Positions 52,126-60,257 of a stretch of 64,000 bases of DNA are shown here, one piece after another. The stretch is taken from assembly GCF_900454025.1 (NCBI RefSeq), contig NZ_UGQM01000001.1:1984001-2048000 (forward strand), written 5' to 3'. A program made the position numbers and the translations under genes. Origin of the DNA: Mycolicibacterium gilvum. Its GTDB lineage: Bacteria > Actinomycetota > Actinomycetes > Mycobacteriales > Mycobacteriaceae. Position 1 is the stretch's first letter. The number at the start of each line of letters is the position of its first letter. The notes under the pieces are model-generated. The model ran no database searches, was not told where the DNA came from, and was given only the letters and a program-made list of their open reading frames with translations.

Positions 52126-53160
52126 TCAGCCGGTCTTGATCCCGCCGACGATCGTGACCCGGGTGGCCTCGTCGAGGGGATAGGGCGTATAGAGGGTGAA
52201 CCGGTCGACGAGTCCGTCGAAGCGCCGAATGACCTCAGCGCCGATGTCTTTCGGCTCGCCGAGCACCGCGAATGTACCCAGCACCTCGTCGTCGACCAGA
52301 CCCGTCATGGTGGCCCAGTCGCCGGTCTTGGACAGCCGGTGCAACTCGGTGTGCAACTCGCTCCACCCGTGCAGATCGAGCACCGCGCGGTAGGCGGGAG
52401 TTGCGCCGTAGAAGGCGATCTGGTGGCGCACCCGCTCCAAGGCCTCGGTGAAGCCCCGCTCGTCTGCCCCGGTGACCACCAGGCCCGGATACGACGTGGT
52501 GAACTCGCCGCGGCTGCGCCCGGAGACGGCCAGCCCCGCCTCGACAGCCGGCATCGTCACCTCGCGCAGGTACCGCGCCGTGGTGAACCCGTGCACCAAC
52601 AGGCCGTCGGAGGATTCGGCGGCGACCGCGGTCATCTTCGGGCCCACCGCCGCCACCATCACCCGCGGCCGCCCGAACGGACACGGTTGCGGACTGAACA
52701 TCGGCGTCATCAGCGTGTGCTGATAGTGCTCGCCCCGGAAGTCGAGCTTCTCGCCGGTCTGCCAGCTCTGCCAGATCGCCTGCAGCGCCGCGATGTACTC
52801 GCGCATCCGGTCCGCCGGCGCTGACCACGGCATGCTGAATCGCCGGGTGATGTGCGGCTGGATCTGCGAGCCCAATCCGAGGACGAACCGGCCGCGGCTG
52901 AAGGTGTTCAGATCGTTGGCCACCGTCGCCATGGTCATCGGACTGCGGGCGAACGCCACCGCGACCGCCGTGCCGAGCTGCAGCGATTCCGATCTGTCGG
53001 CGGCCAGCAGCAGCGGCAGAAACGGGTCGCGGCTCACCTCCGTCGACCAGATCCCGTCGAAGCCGACCCGCTCGGCGCTCGCGATCTGTTCGGCCAGTAT
53101 CGCCAAGTCCGCCCCGCCGGTACCGTCGATCGAACCGCCGAAGTTACCGTCCACATGCAT
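52126..53160 (-). CDS. Luciferase-family (F420-type, TIGR03617-like) oxidoreductase
   Basis: A 344-residue LLM barrel protein: IASAERVGFDGIWSTEVSRD, LQLGTAVAVAFARSPMTMAT, VANDLNTFSRGRFVLGLGSQ, FGRPRVMVAAVGPKMTAVAA, and GLLVHGFTTARYLREVTMPA. It strongly resembles the TIGR03617 group of actinobacterial F420-dependent oxidoreductases. ATG 53160 (MHVDGNFGG) begins at the conserved N-terminus. It is convergent with the acyl-CoA dehydrogenase, separated by the hairpin, and divergent from a membrane protein gene across a region with the shared dyad motif. Substrate unknown. Confidence 0.9.
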   Translation of the reverse strand: MHVDGNFGGSIDGTGGADLAILAEQIASAERVGFDGIWSTEVSRDPFLPLLLAADRSESLQLGTAVAVAFARSPMTMATVANDLNTFSRGRFVLGLGSQIQPHITRRFSMPWSAPADRMREYIAALQAIWQSWQTGEKLDFRGEHYQHTLMTPMFSPQPCPFGRPRVMVAAVGPKMTAVAAESSDGLLVHGFTTARYLREVTMPAVEAGLAVSGRSRGEFTTSYPGLVVTGADERGFTEALERVRHQIAFYGATPAYRAVLDLHGWSELHTELHRLSKTGDWATMTGLVDDEVLGTFAVLGEPKDIGAEVIRRFDGLVDRFTLYTPYPLDEATRVTIVGGIKTG

Positions 53161-53202
53161 CCGGTCAGCTTGGCATGACGAAGGGCAGCCACCGGACTGT
53201 TC

Positions 53203-53242
53203 ACCCCTTCGGGGGGAGGGAAATCCACCATGGTGGAGCGGT
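53203..53242. promoter_or_regulatory. Composite dyad motif, copy B (LLM / membrane protein)
   Basis: ACCCCTTCGGGGGGAG is followed by GGAAATCC and the perfect 14-bp palindrome TCCACCATGGTGGA (53224-53237). The two dyad centres are about 21 bp apart, two helical turns. It aligns in phase with copy C through the GGAG-xG-AAATCC core. Located between two divergent gene starts. Confidence 0.65.
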
Positions 53243-53317
53243 GTCGACGTGACGAGGCTCATAGTCTTGCCGCCACAACCGCCAGCTGTGGCGAGCGAAG
53301 TCGCGGAGGAGTGCCGA

Positions 53318-54211
53318 ATGGGCCGGATGTCCGATGAAGTGATGCGCCATGAGCTGAGCCTGATGTGGCAGCAGATATTCACCTGGGCCAGTTGGGGAAT
53401 CGTCGCGGTCATGCTCGTCATCGCCGTGCGCATGGGGCTGCGACAGCGGACGCCGTTCTACCTGTTCGCCATCCTGGCGGCGGGCGTCGCCGCCTACGCT
53501 GAGCCGCTCTACGACGTCGCTTTCGACCTGTGGTTCTACGATGCGCACGCCGACGGCAGCCCGGGTGCCGGCTGGTCTCACTTCTCGGCTTTCGTTGTGG
53601 TGCAGCCGAACTGGACGCACAGCGGGTACATCATCCTGTATGCGGCCGCCTGCCTGTACGCGGGGCGGTGGATCTACGACGGACGGCTGAGTAGACGGGG
53701 ACTGTTCACCATCTGGGGCGCGGAGATCGCGGCCTCCTGCGTTTTCGAGATGGTCGGGACGGGGACGAACGTTTATACCTACTACGGACCTTACGTCGGG
53801 CGGATCTGGAACTACCCGATCGTCATCGGAGTACTCGAGGGCACCCAGGTGGTGCTGTTCACCGTTGTCGCGGTGCTCGTCTGGCGAAAGGTGTCGACGA
53901 ACTGGGGTCTGTTGAGCCTGTTCATCGTGTTCCCGATGACGTTCTTCGCCGCCAACTTCGGTCTCGGCTTCCCGGTCATCATCGCCCTGCACCTGGACAA
54001 CGGCCTGGCCACTCCTACGCTGATCGGTCTTGCCACGGTCACCGCGATAGCGTTGTGTGCCATCGTCGTCAACGGTCTGACCAGGTTCCTGCCGGACGCG
54101 CCGCCGTCCGCTGTTCGGTCAGGTGACGATGCCGAGGACCGCGCGGGCGGCCTCGGTCAGCAGCGCCCGCAGGCGATCTTCGGCCAGGCCGGTGTTGTGA
54201 AACAGCGGTGA
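53318..54211 (+). CDS. Polytopic membrane protein, uncharacterised (possibly AveC-like)
   Basis: A 297-residue protein with about seven hydrophobic helices starting near residues 18, 42, 100, 128, 165, 195 and 225. The conserved-looking segments are PNWTHSGYIILYAAACLYAG and VYTYYGPYVGRIWNYPIVIG. The latter recalls AveC-type spirocyclase-like membrane proteins of actinobacteria, but the similarity is weak. GGAGGAG lies seven bases before ATG 53318. The last 31 residues are read antisense over the convergent TetR gene, so the C-terminus may not be conserved. It is likely linked to the catabolic regulon by the divergent motif region. Confidence 0.75.
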   Translation: MGRMSDEVMRHELSLMWQQIFTWASWGIVAVMLVIAVRMGLRQRTPFYLFAILAAGVAAYAEPLYDVAFDLWFYDAHADGSPGAGWSHFSAFVVVQPNWTHSGYIILYAAACLYAGRWIYDGRLSRRGLFTIWGAEIAASCVFEMVGTGTNVYTYYGPYVGRIWNYPIVIGVLEGTQVVLFTVVAVLVWRKVSTNWGLLSLFIVFPMTFFAANFGLGFPVIIALHLDNGLATPTLIGLATVTAIALCAIVVNGLTRFLPDAPPSAVRSGDDAEDRAGGLGQQRPQAIFGQAGVVKQR

Positions 54212-54721
54212 CTGGATAGCCCCGATCACCGCGTGCACCACCGTGCGCGCCTCGGTGTCGCTGAGGTCCTCGCGTAGTTCGTTGACCAGATGGACCCACT
54301 CCTCGAGGTACAGCCGCTGCTTACGGCGTAAGCGGCGGCTGTCCTCGTCAGGCAGGTTGTTGATCTCGTTGTAGTAGACCTGCGCCAGTTCGCGGTCGGC
54401 GACGACGAACTCCACCTGGCCGGCGATCAGCAGATCGAGGGCGCGGGCCAGGTCGTCGGTGGTGTCCAGGATCTGCTGCTCGTCGTGCAGCAGGTCGTCG
54501 ATCACCCGGTCGAACAACGCCACCAGGACCGCCGACTTGCTGTCGAAATGGCGGTAGATACCCGAGCCGGTGATGCCGGCCGCGGCGCCGATCTCGGCGA
54601 TGGAGACCGCATGAAAACCTTTGCGGGCCACCAGGTCTGCGGCGGCGGCGAGAATCCGGTTCTTGCGCTCGGGATCACGGGTACGCGTCGACGCGGGCGC
54701 ACCGGCCGGGGATGCAGGCAT
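54119..54721 (-). CDS. TetR/AcrR family regulator, divergent from yrbE/mce
   Basis: A 200-residue repressor: helix-turn-helix at about residues 38-62 (FHAVSIAEIGAAAGITGSGI, YRHFDSKSAVLVALFD) and a C-terminal ligand domain with ELAQVYYNEINNLPDEDSRR. It is divergent from the yrbE-mce operon across 201 bp containing composite dyad motif C, and convergent with the membrane protein gene, which it overlaps by 93 bp. By analogy with KstR/Mce3R-type control of mce operons, it is a good candidate regulator of this operon, perhaps with the GAF-LuxR pair; which binds motif C is open. Confidence 0.88.
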   Translation of the reverse strand: MPASPAGAPASTRTRDPERKNRILAAAADLVARKGFHAVSIAEIGAAAGITGSGIYRHFDSKSAVLVALFDRVIDDLLHDEQQILDTTDDLARALDLLIAGQVEFVVADRELAQVYYNEINNLPDEDSRRLRRKQRLYLEEWVHLVNELREDLSDTEARTVVHAVIGAIQSPLFHNTGLAEDRLRALLTEAARAVLGIVT

Positions 54722-54810
54722 GGTTCACCTCCAAGTGAATCGTGATCAGCATTATGCACGAATCCAACTGGTACTTCGACCTTGCCCTTGTGAACTGCGG
54801 GTGACAAGGC

Positions 54811-54849
54811 CTCCCAATGGGGGAGCGAAATCCCTCCTATTGGAGCAGT
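54811..54849. promoter_or_regulatory. Composite dyad motif, copy C (TetR / yrbE-mce)
   Basis: CTCCC-AATGG-GGGAG (54811-54825), then CGAAATCC and CTCC-TATT-GGAG (54834-54845). The two dyad centres are about 21 bp apart. It aligns with copy B in spacing, in the AAATCC core and in the GGAGC end. It lies 74 bp before the yrbE start and 90 bp before the TetR start. Confidence 0.65.
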
Positions 54850-54922
54850 CTCCCGCTCGGTGGTGGCGATACCTTTCGGCAATGCAGTCGGCCGAAGAGG
54901 ACCAGGCACCGGGGCGAGCGCC

Positions 54923-55690
54923 ATGGCGATGACCCTGGCCACCAAACCGCTGGGATCACTCGGTGGATTCTTCGCGATGTCCATCGACACCTTGGTCTCG
55001 ATGTTCCGACCGCCCTTCGCGTTTCGCGAGTATGTGTTGCAGAGCTGGTTCGTCGCCAGGGTTTCCGTGCTGCCCGCGCTCATGCTGACGCTGCCCTATT
55101 CGGTGCTGCTGGTCTTCACGTTCAACATCCTGCTGACCGAGTTCGGTGCGTCCGACTTCGCCGGCACCGGTGCCGCCATCGGCACCGTCAACCAGATCGG
55201 TCCGATCGTCACGGTGCTGGTGGTGTCCGGCGCGGGTGCCACGGCGATGTGCGCTGACCTCGGGGCTCGCACGATCCGCGAAGAACTCGACGCGATGAAG
55301 GTCATGGGCATCAACCCGATCCAAGCGCTCGTGGTGCCGCGGGTGTTGGCAGCCACGACGGTGGCGTTGGCGTTGTCGGCGACGGTGATCATCGCGGGAT
55401 TGGCGGGTGCTTTCTTCTTCTGCGTGTACATCCAGCACGTGTCGGCGGGAGCGTTCATCGCCGGGATGACCTTGCTCACCGGCGCCGCCGACGTCTTCGT
55501 GGCGTTGACGAAGGCCGCACTCTTCGGTCTGGCTGCAGGGCTGATCGCCTGCTACAAAGGCATTTCCGTGGGTGGCGGGCCTGCCGGCGTGGGCAATGCC
55601 GTCAATGAGACGGTGGTCTTCACCTTCATGGTGTTGTTCGCCATCAACGTCATCGTGACCGCCGTCGGCATCCAGTTCACGGTGCAGTGA
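54923..55690 (+). CDS. YrbEA-type Mce transporter permease
   Basis: Integral membrane permease of 255 residues, MlaE/YrbE family, first gene of a Mce lipid-import operon. About five helices; hallmarks are FVARVSVLPALMLTLPYSVL, EFGASDFAGTGAAIGTVNQI, the cytoplasmic coupling loop TIREELDAMKVMGINPIQAL and the C-terminal YKGISVGGGPAGVGNAVNET. ATG 54923 starts at the conserved region; the longer frame upstream is not family-like. With YrbEB it forms the ABC-type permease energised by an Mkl-type ATPase encoded elsewhere. Confidence 0.94.
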   Translation: MAMTLATKPLGSLGGFFAMSIDTLVSMFRPPFAFREYVLQSWFVARVSVLPALMLTLPYSVLLVFTFNILLTEFGASDFAGTGAAIGTVNQIGPIVTVLVVSGAGATAMCADLGARTIREELDAMKVMGINPIQALVVPRVLAATTVALALSATVIIAGLAGAFFFCVYIQHVSAGAFIAGMTLLTGAADVFVALTKAALFGLAAGLIACYKGISVGGGPAGVGNAVNETVVFTFMVLFAINVIVTAVGIQFTVQ

Positions 55691-55697
55691 GGTTCTC

Positions 55698-56555
55698 ATG
55701 ACAACCCGAGCGGCTCCCAGTAGACCTCACCCCGTGCTGCGTCGAGCGGTGGGCGGTGTCGCGGGCAGCTGGAACCGGCTGGGAGACCAGGCCCGCTTCT
55801 ACGCTTCCACTCTGGGAGCCATCCCCGACTCGATACGGCGTTATCCGGGGGAGGTGCTGCGCCTGATTGCCCAGATGGGCTTGGGCACCGGTGCTCTCGC
55901 GGTTGTCGGCGGTACCGTCGCGATCGTCGGCTTCCTCACCATCACCACCGGCGCGCTGGTCGCCGTCCAGGGCTACAACCAGTTCGCCTCGGTGGGAGTC
56001 GAAGCACTTACCGGTTTCGCGTCGGCATTCTTCAATGTGCGACTGATCGTGCCGGGCACCACCGCAGTGGCACTGTCAGCCACGATCGGGGCCGGCGCCA
56101 CCGCCCAGTTGGGTGCGATGCGGATCAACGAGGAGATTGATGCGCTGGAGGTGATCGGCATCCGCAGCGTCACCTACCTGGCCGCCACCCGGGTACTGGC
56201 CGGCGTCGTCGTGGTGATTCCGCTGTACTGCATCGCGGTGATGATGGCCTTCCTGGCCGCGCGGACGGGAACCACCGTCATCTACGGCCAGGGATCCGGC
56301 GTGTACGACCACTATTTCAACACGTTCCTCAACCCCACCGATCTGGTGTGGTCGTTTCTCCAGTCGGTCGCGATCACCGTCGTGATCATGCTGGTGCACA
56401 CCTATTACGGCTATACCGCCAGTGGCGGTCCCGCTGGTGTCGGCGAGGCGGTTGGTCGGGCGGTACGGACGTCCATGGTTGTCGCGGCGGTGGAGATCGT
56501 GCTCATTTCCTTGGCGATTTACGGCCAATCCGGCAACTTCAACCTGGCTGGCTGA
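55698..56555 (+). CDS. YrbEB-type Mce transporter permease
   Basis: Second YrbE permease, 285 residues. Hallmarks are MGLGTGALAVVGGTVAIVGF, AFFNVRLIVPGTTAVALSAT, the coupling loop RINEEIDALEVIGIRSVTYL and the C-terminal YYGYTASGGPAGVGEAVGRA. It begins seven bases after yrbEA and ends three bases before mceA, consistent with one transcript. Expected to pair with YrbEA in the inner membrane as the conduit for lipids delivered by the Mce hexamer. Confidence 0.94.
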   Translation: MTTRAAPSRPHPVLRRAVGGVAGSWNRLGDQARFYASTLGAIPDSIRRYPGEVLRLIAQMGLGTGALAVVGGTVAIVGFLTITTGALVAVQGYNQFASVGVEALTGFASAFFNVRLIVPGTTAVALSATIGAGATAQLGAMRINEEIDALEVIGIRSVTYLAATRVLAGVVVVIPLYCIAVMMAFLAARTGTTVIYGQGSGVYDHYFNTFLNPTDLVWSFLQSVAITVVIMLVHTYYGYTASGGPAGVGEAVGRAVRTSMVVAAVEIVLISLAIYGQSGNFNLAG

Positions 56556-56557
56556 CT

Positions 56558-57925
56558 GTGAGCACGAGAGCGGGTCAGCACCGCCTGCACAGCGCCTGGT
56601 GGGCGCTCATCCTCGTCTCGATGCTCGGCGTTTTCCTGGCCACAACAGGTTTCGCGTTCACCGGAACGTTCAGCTCCTATGTCCCGGTGACGCTCACCGC
56701 GGAGCGCGCCGGATTGGTGATGGAGGACGGCGCCCGCGTCAAGATGCGGGGTGTGCAGGTCGGGCGGGTCGGCGGGATCGCCGCTGGCAAAGGTCTGGTC
56801 GAACTCCAGTTGGAGATCGACCCCGAGCAGATCGACTACATCCCCGCCAACGTGGAGGCGCAGATCTCGGTCACCACCGCGTTCGGCTCGAAGTTCGTCG
56901 ATCTCGTTCCCCCCGAACAGCCCAGCGCCGAACGCCTCGCGGCCGGAGCCGTCCTGATGTCGAAGAACACCAGCGTCGAGGTGAACACCGTCTTCGAGAA
57001 CATCGTCGACCTGCTCGACATGGTCGACCCGGCCAAGCTCAACGCTGTGCTGTCCGCGGTCGCCGACGCGGTTCGCGGGCAGGGGCCGCGGATGGGGGAG
57101 GCCACCACCGCGCTCAACACGGTGCTGACCGAACTGAACTCGCGCAGCGACACCATCCGCGACGACTGGCGCTCCTTCAAGGGATTCAACGACACCTATG
57201 CCGCCGTCGCCGACGACGTCGTCGACATCCTCGACGCGGCCAGCACTACCAGCAGCACCGTCGTAGCGCACAGTGCCCAACTGGACACTCTGCTGCTCAA
57301 CGTGACCGGGTTCGCCGAATCGGGCACCACTCTGCTGGCCACCAGCAAGGACAGCTTGATCGGGGCCGTCAACACGCTGGCGCCGACCACTGCGCTGCTA
57401 CACAAGTACAACCCCGTCTACACCTGCTGGCTGCAGGGCGCCACCTGGTTCCTGGAGAACGGCGGCTGGGACATCTGGGGCGGAGCCAACGGCAAGTCGA
57501 TCCAGCTCGACATCGCGCTGCTGGGCGGCAACGACCCGTACCAGCACCCGCAGAACCTTCCGATCATCGGCGCCAAGGGCGGGCCAGGCGGTCAGCCCGG
57601 ATGCGGATCTCTGCCGGATGCCACCAAGAATTTCCCGGTGCGCCAACTGGTGACGAACACCGGATGGGGCCGGGGGCTGGACTTCCGACCCAACCCGGGA
57701 ATCGGCCACCCCTGCTGGGCCAATTACTTCCCGGTCACCCGCGCGGTTCCGGAGAAGCCCAGCATCCGGCAGTGCCTGCCCGGTCCTGCGATCGGTCCCG
57801 TTCCTTATCCCGGTGCCCCGCCGTATGGCGCAGCCCTGTACGGGCCGGGCGGCACGCCGCTGTGGCCTGGCATTCCGCCGGCCACCCCGGCCCCGCAGAC
57901 CCAGGAAGGACCGCCGGCACCATGA
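56558..57925 (+). CDS. Mce family protein A
   Basis: A 455-residue Mce protein. One N-terminal transmembrane helix (about 16-36) anchors it, the MCE domain follows (ERAGLVMEDGARVKMRGVQV, EAQISVTTAFGSKFVDLVPP), then a long alpha-helical tail (about 145-300) that would form the needle-like hexameric channel. The C-terminal region has DLVTNTGWGRG-like and Pro-rich stretches. Start is GTG 56558, three bases after yrbEB. The ATGA overlap with mceB indicates coupled translation. The lipid substrate cannot be predicted; the neighbouring catabolic genes argue for a degradable lipid or terpenoid. Confidence 0.92.
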   Translation: MSTRAGQHRLHSAWWALILVSMLGVFLATTGFAFTGTFSSYVPVTLTAERAGLVMEDGARVKMRGVQVGRVGGIAAGKGLVELQLEIDPEQIDYIPANVEAQISVTTAFGSKFVDLVPPEQPSAERLAAGAVLMSKNTSVEVNTVFENIVDLLDMVDPAKLNAVLSAVADAVRGQGPRMGEATTALNTVLTELNSRSDTIRDDWRSFKGFNDTYAAVADDVVDILDAASTTSSTVVAHSAQLDTLLLNVTGFAESGTTLLATSKDSLIGAVNTLAPTTALLHKYNPVYTCWLQGATWFLENGGWDIWGGANGKSIQLDIALLGGNDPYQHPQNLPIIGAKGGPGGQPGCGSLPDATKNFPVRQLVTNTGWGRGLDFRPNPGIGHPCWANYFPVTRAVPEKPSIRQCLPGPAIGPVPYPGAPPYGAALYGPGGTPLWPGIPPATPAPQTQEGPPAP

Positions 57926-58950
57926 GAGGCAATTTCGCCGCCGCGGCGTGGCGCCTCAGCATCTTCCTGGCCGTCTGCTCGCTCGGAACGTTCGTCCTGC
58001 TCAGTGTTTTCGCCCAGTTCCGGTTCGGAGAGGGCAAGACCTACAACGCCGAATTCGGCAACGTATCGGGTCTCAAGGACGGCGACCTGGTGCGCATTGC
58101 CGGTGTCGAGGTCGGCAAGGTGCAGAGCATCACCGTGAAGTCCGATGCCACCGTCGCTGTCAGCTTCGATACCGACGACACCGTGGTCCTCACCGACGGC
58201 ACACGGGCGGCGATCCGCTACGACAACCTGTTCGGCGGCCGCTACCTCGCGCTGGAGGAAGGTGCCGGAGGCGTCACGACGTTGCCGCCCGGCGACACGA
58301 TCCCGCTGACGCGTACCGAGCCTGCGCTGGATCTCGATGCGCTCATCGGCGGATTCCGGCCGCTGTTCCGCGCGCTGAACCCCGAACAGGTCAACGAACT
58401 CAGCGGCCAGCTCATGGGCGCGCTGCAGGGCCAGGGCCCGACGATCGGTTCCTTCCTCGACCAGGCCGCCGCGGTGACCAATACGCTGGCCGACCGGGAC
58501 CAACTCATCGGGGAGGTGGTCGTCAATCTCAACACGGTGCTCTCCTCGATCGGCGATCAGAGTGACCGCTTCGACACCGCGGTCACGTCGTTGTCCGAAC
58601 TGGTCAACGGGTTGGCCGAACGCCGCACCGATATCTCCGACGCTGTCGCGCACACGAACGCGGCCACCGCGTCGCTGGCCGACCTGCTGGCGGCAGCGCG
58701 CCCGCCACTGCAGAAGGTCGTGCATGAAACCGACCGCGCCGCAGCGATTGCCGTCGCCGACCACGAGTACCTCGACAACTTGCTCAACACACTGCCCGAC
58801 AAGTATCAGGCGTTGGGCCGGCAAGGCGTGTACGGCGATTTCTTCAGCTTCTACCTCTGCGAGATCGTGCTCAAGCTCAACGGCAAGGGAGGCCAGCCGG
58901 TCTACGTCAAGGTCGCGGGCCAGGACAGTGGGCGGTGCACACCCCGATGA
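57922..58950 (+). CDS. Mce family protein B
   Basis: A 342-residue Mce protein: N-terminal membrane helix (about 9-30), MCE domain (YNAEFGNVSGLKDGDLVRIA, RYDNLFGGRYLALEEG) and helical tail with repeated Asn/Gln-rich heptads, ending in GRCTPR. ATG 57922 overlaps the mceA stop as ATGA; the frame is open upstream inside mceA but has no Mce features there. It ends in another ATGA overlap with mceC. Expected to form part of the heterohexameric MceABCDEF periplasmic complex. Confidence 0.92.
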   Translation: MRGNFAAAAWRLSIFLAVCSLGTFVLLSVFAQFRFGEGKTYNAEFGNVSGLKDGDLVRIAGVEVGKVQSITVKSDATVAVSFDTDDTVVLTDGTRAAIRYDNLFGGRYLALEEGAGGVTTLPPGDTIPLTRTEPALDLDALIGGFRPLFRALNPEQVNELSGQLMGALQGQGPTIGSFLDQAAAVTNTLADRDQLIGEVVVNLNTVLSSIGDQSDRFDTAVTSLSELVNGLAERRTDISDAVAHTNAATASLADLLAAARPPLQKVVHETDRAAAIAVADHEYLDNLLNTLPDKYQALGRQGVYGDFFSFYLCEIVLKLNGKGGQPVYVKVAGQDSGRCTPR

Positions 58951-60257
58951 AAACGTTCAGCGAACGCAACCCGGTCACCATCGGCGCCATCGGCGTCACG
59001 ATCGTCGCGGTCATCGTCACCGCGGCGCTGCAGTACCAGAAGCTGCCCTTCCTCAACCAGGGCAAGGAGTACTCGGCCTATTTCGCCGACGCCGGAGGCC
59101 TGTTCACCGGCGCGGGCGTAGAAGTGTCCGGATATCCGGTGGGCAAGGTCTCCGACATCGGCTTGGACGGTCCGCGGGTTCTCGTCACCTTCAAGATCGC
59201 GGAGAACATCACGTTGGGCGAGCAGACCGAGGCGGCCATCAGGACCAAGAGCCTATTGGGTACGAAGGTCCTCAACGTCACTCCCCGGGGCGCCGGTCAG
59301 CTAGACGGTCCAATCCCGATGGAGCGGACGTTCTCGCCCTATCAGTTGCCTGATGCCCTCGGGGACCTCGCCCGGACCGTCAGCGGGATCAACACCAACC
59401 AACTGTCGGACTCGCTGTCGACGTTGGCGCAGACGTTCGCTGACACCCCACCTCATCTGAAAACCGCCGTCGAGGGCGTGGCCCGATTCGCCGACACGAT
59501 CAACAAGCACGACGACCAGATGCGCTCGCTGCTGGGTAACGCCGCCAAGGTGACCGCCGTGCTCGCCAAGCGAACCGACCAAGTGGTCCGATTGGTGCAC
59601 GACACCAATGCACTGTTGGCCCAATTGCGCACGCAGAGTGAAGCTCTCGACAGCATTTGGTTCAACATCTCCGCAGTTTCCGAGCAGTTGAGGGGTTTCA
59701 TCGCCGAGAACCGTGATGAACTGAAACCCGCCCTGGAGAAGCTCAACGGCGTGCTCACCATCGTCGACAACCGCAAGGACCGGCTACAGAAGGCGATCAA
59801 ACTGCTGAACTCCTATGCCATGTCGCTGGGTGAGTCGGTGTCCTCGGGCCCGTTCTTCAAGGCCTATGTGGCGAACCTGTTGCCCGGCCAGTTCGTCCAG
59901 CCTTTCATCGACGCTGCCTTTTCCGATCTCGGGCTGGACCCGAATGTGCTTGCGCCGAGCGAACTCACCGATCCGCAGGTCGGCCAGCCCGGCACTCCGG
60001 CTCTGCCGTCGCCGTTCCCGCGCACAGGTCAGGGCGGCGCGCCGGCGCTGACCCTGCCCGATGCGATCACCGGGAAACCCGGCGACCCCCGCTACCCGTA
60101 CCGCCAACCGCTGCCCGCGCCGCCGCCCGGAGGGCCGCCGCCCGGTCCCCCGGCGGTCGCTCCGCCGGGCATCGCCTCCACACCCGACCCGGACCCGTCC
60201 GCGGTCTTCGTCCCGGCGCCCGGCGAGTCGCCTACGGTTACCGCGGGGCAACCATGA
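58947..60257 (+). CDS. Mce family protein C
   Basis: A 436-residue Mce protein: membrane helix (about 13-33), MCE domain (YFADAGGLFTGAGVEVSGYP, RTKSLLGTKVLNVTPRGA), helical tail to about residue 320, then a Pro-rich C-terminal extension (PLPAPPPGGPPPGPPAVAPP) that may span or contact the cell wall. The start ATG 58947 overlaps the mceB stop as ATGA; GTG 58935, four codons earlier, is less likely. Overlaps mceD by ATGA. Confidence 0.92.
   Translation: MKTFSERNPVTIGAIGVTIVAVIVTAALQYQKLPFLNQGKEYSAYFADAGGLFTGAGVEVSGYPVGKVSDIGLDGPRVLVTFKIAENITLGEQTEAAIRTKSLLGTKVLNVTPRGAGQLDGPIPMERTFSPYQLPDALGDLARTVSGINTNQLSDSLSTLAQTFADTPPHLKTAVEGVARFADTINKHDDQMRSLLGNAAKVTAVLAKRTDQVVRLVHDTNALLAQLRTQSEALDSIWFNISAVSEQLRGFIAENRDELKPALEKLNGVLTIVDNRKDRLQKAIKLLNSYAMSLGESVSSGPFFKAYVANLLPGQFVQPFIDAAFSDLGLDPNVLAPSELTDPQVGQPGTPALPSPFPRTGQGGAPALTLPDAITGKPGDPRYPYRQPLPAPPPGGPPPGPPAVAPPGIASTPDPDPSAVFVPAPGESPTVTAGQP

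Noticed and set aside
56422..57921. Upstream extension of the mceB frame within mceA
   Set aside because: Arg/Ala/His-rich low-complexity translation with no Mce features; the true mceB start overlaps the mceA stop as ATGA.
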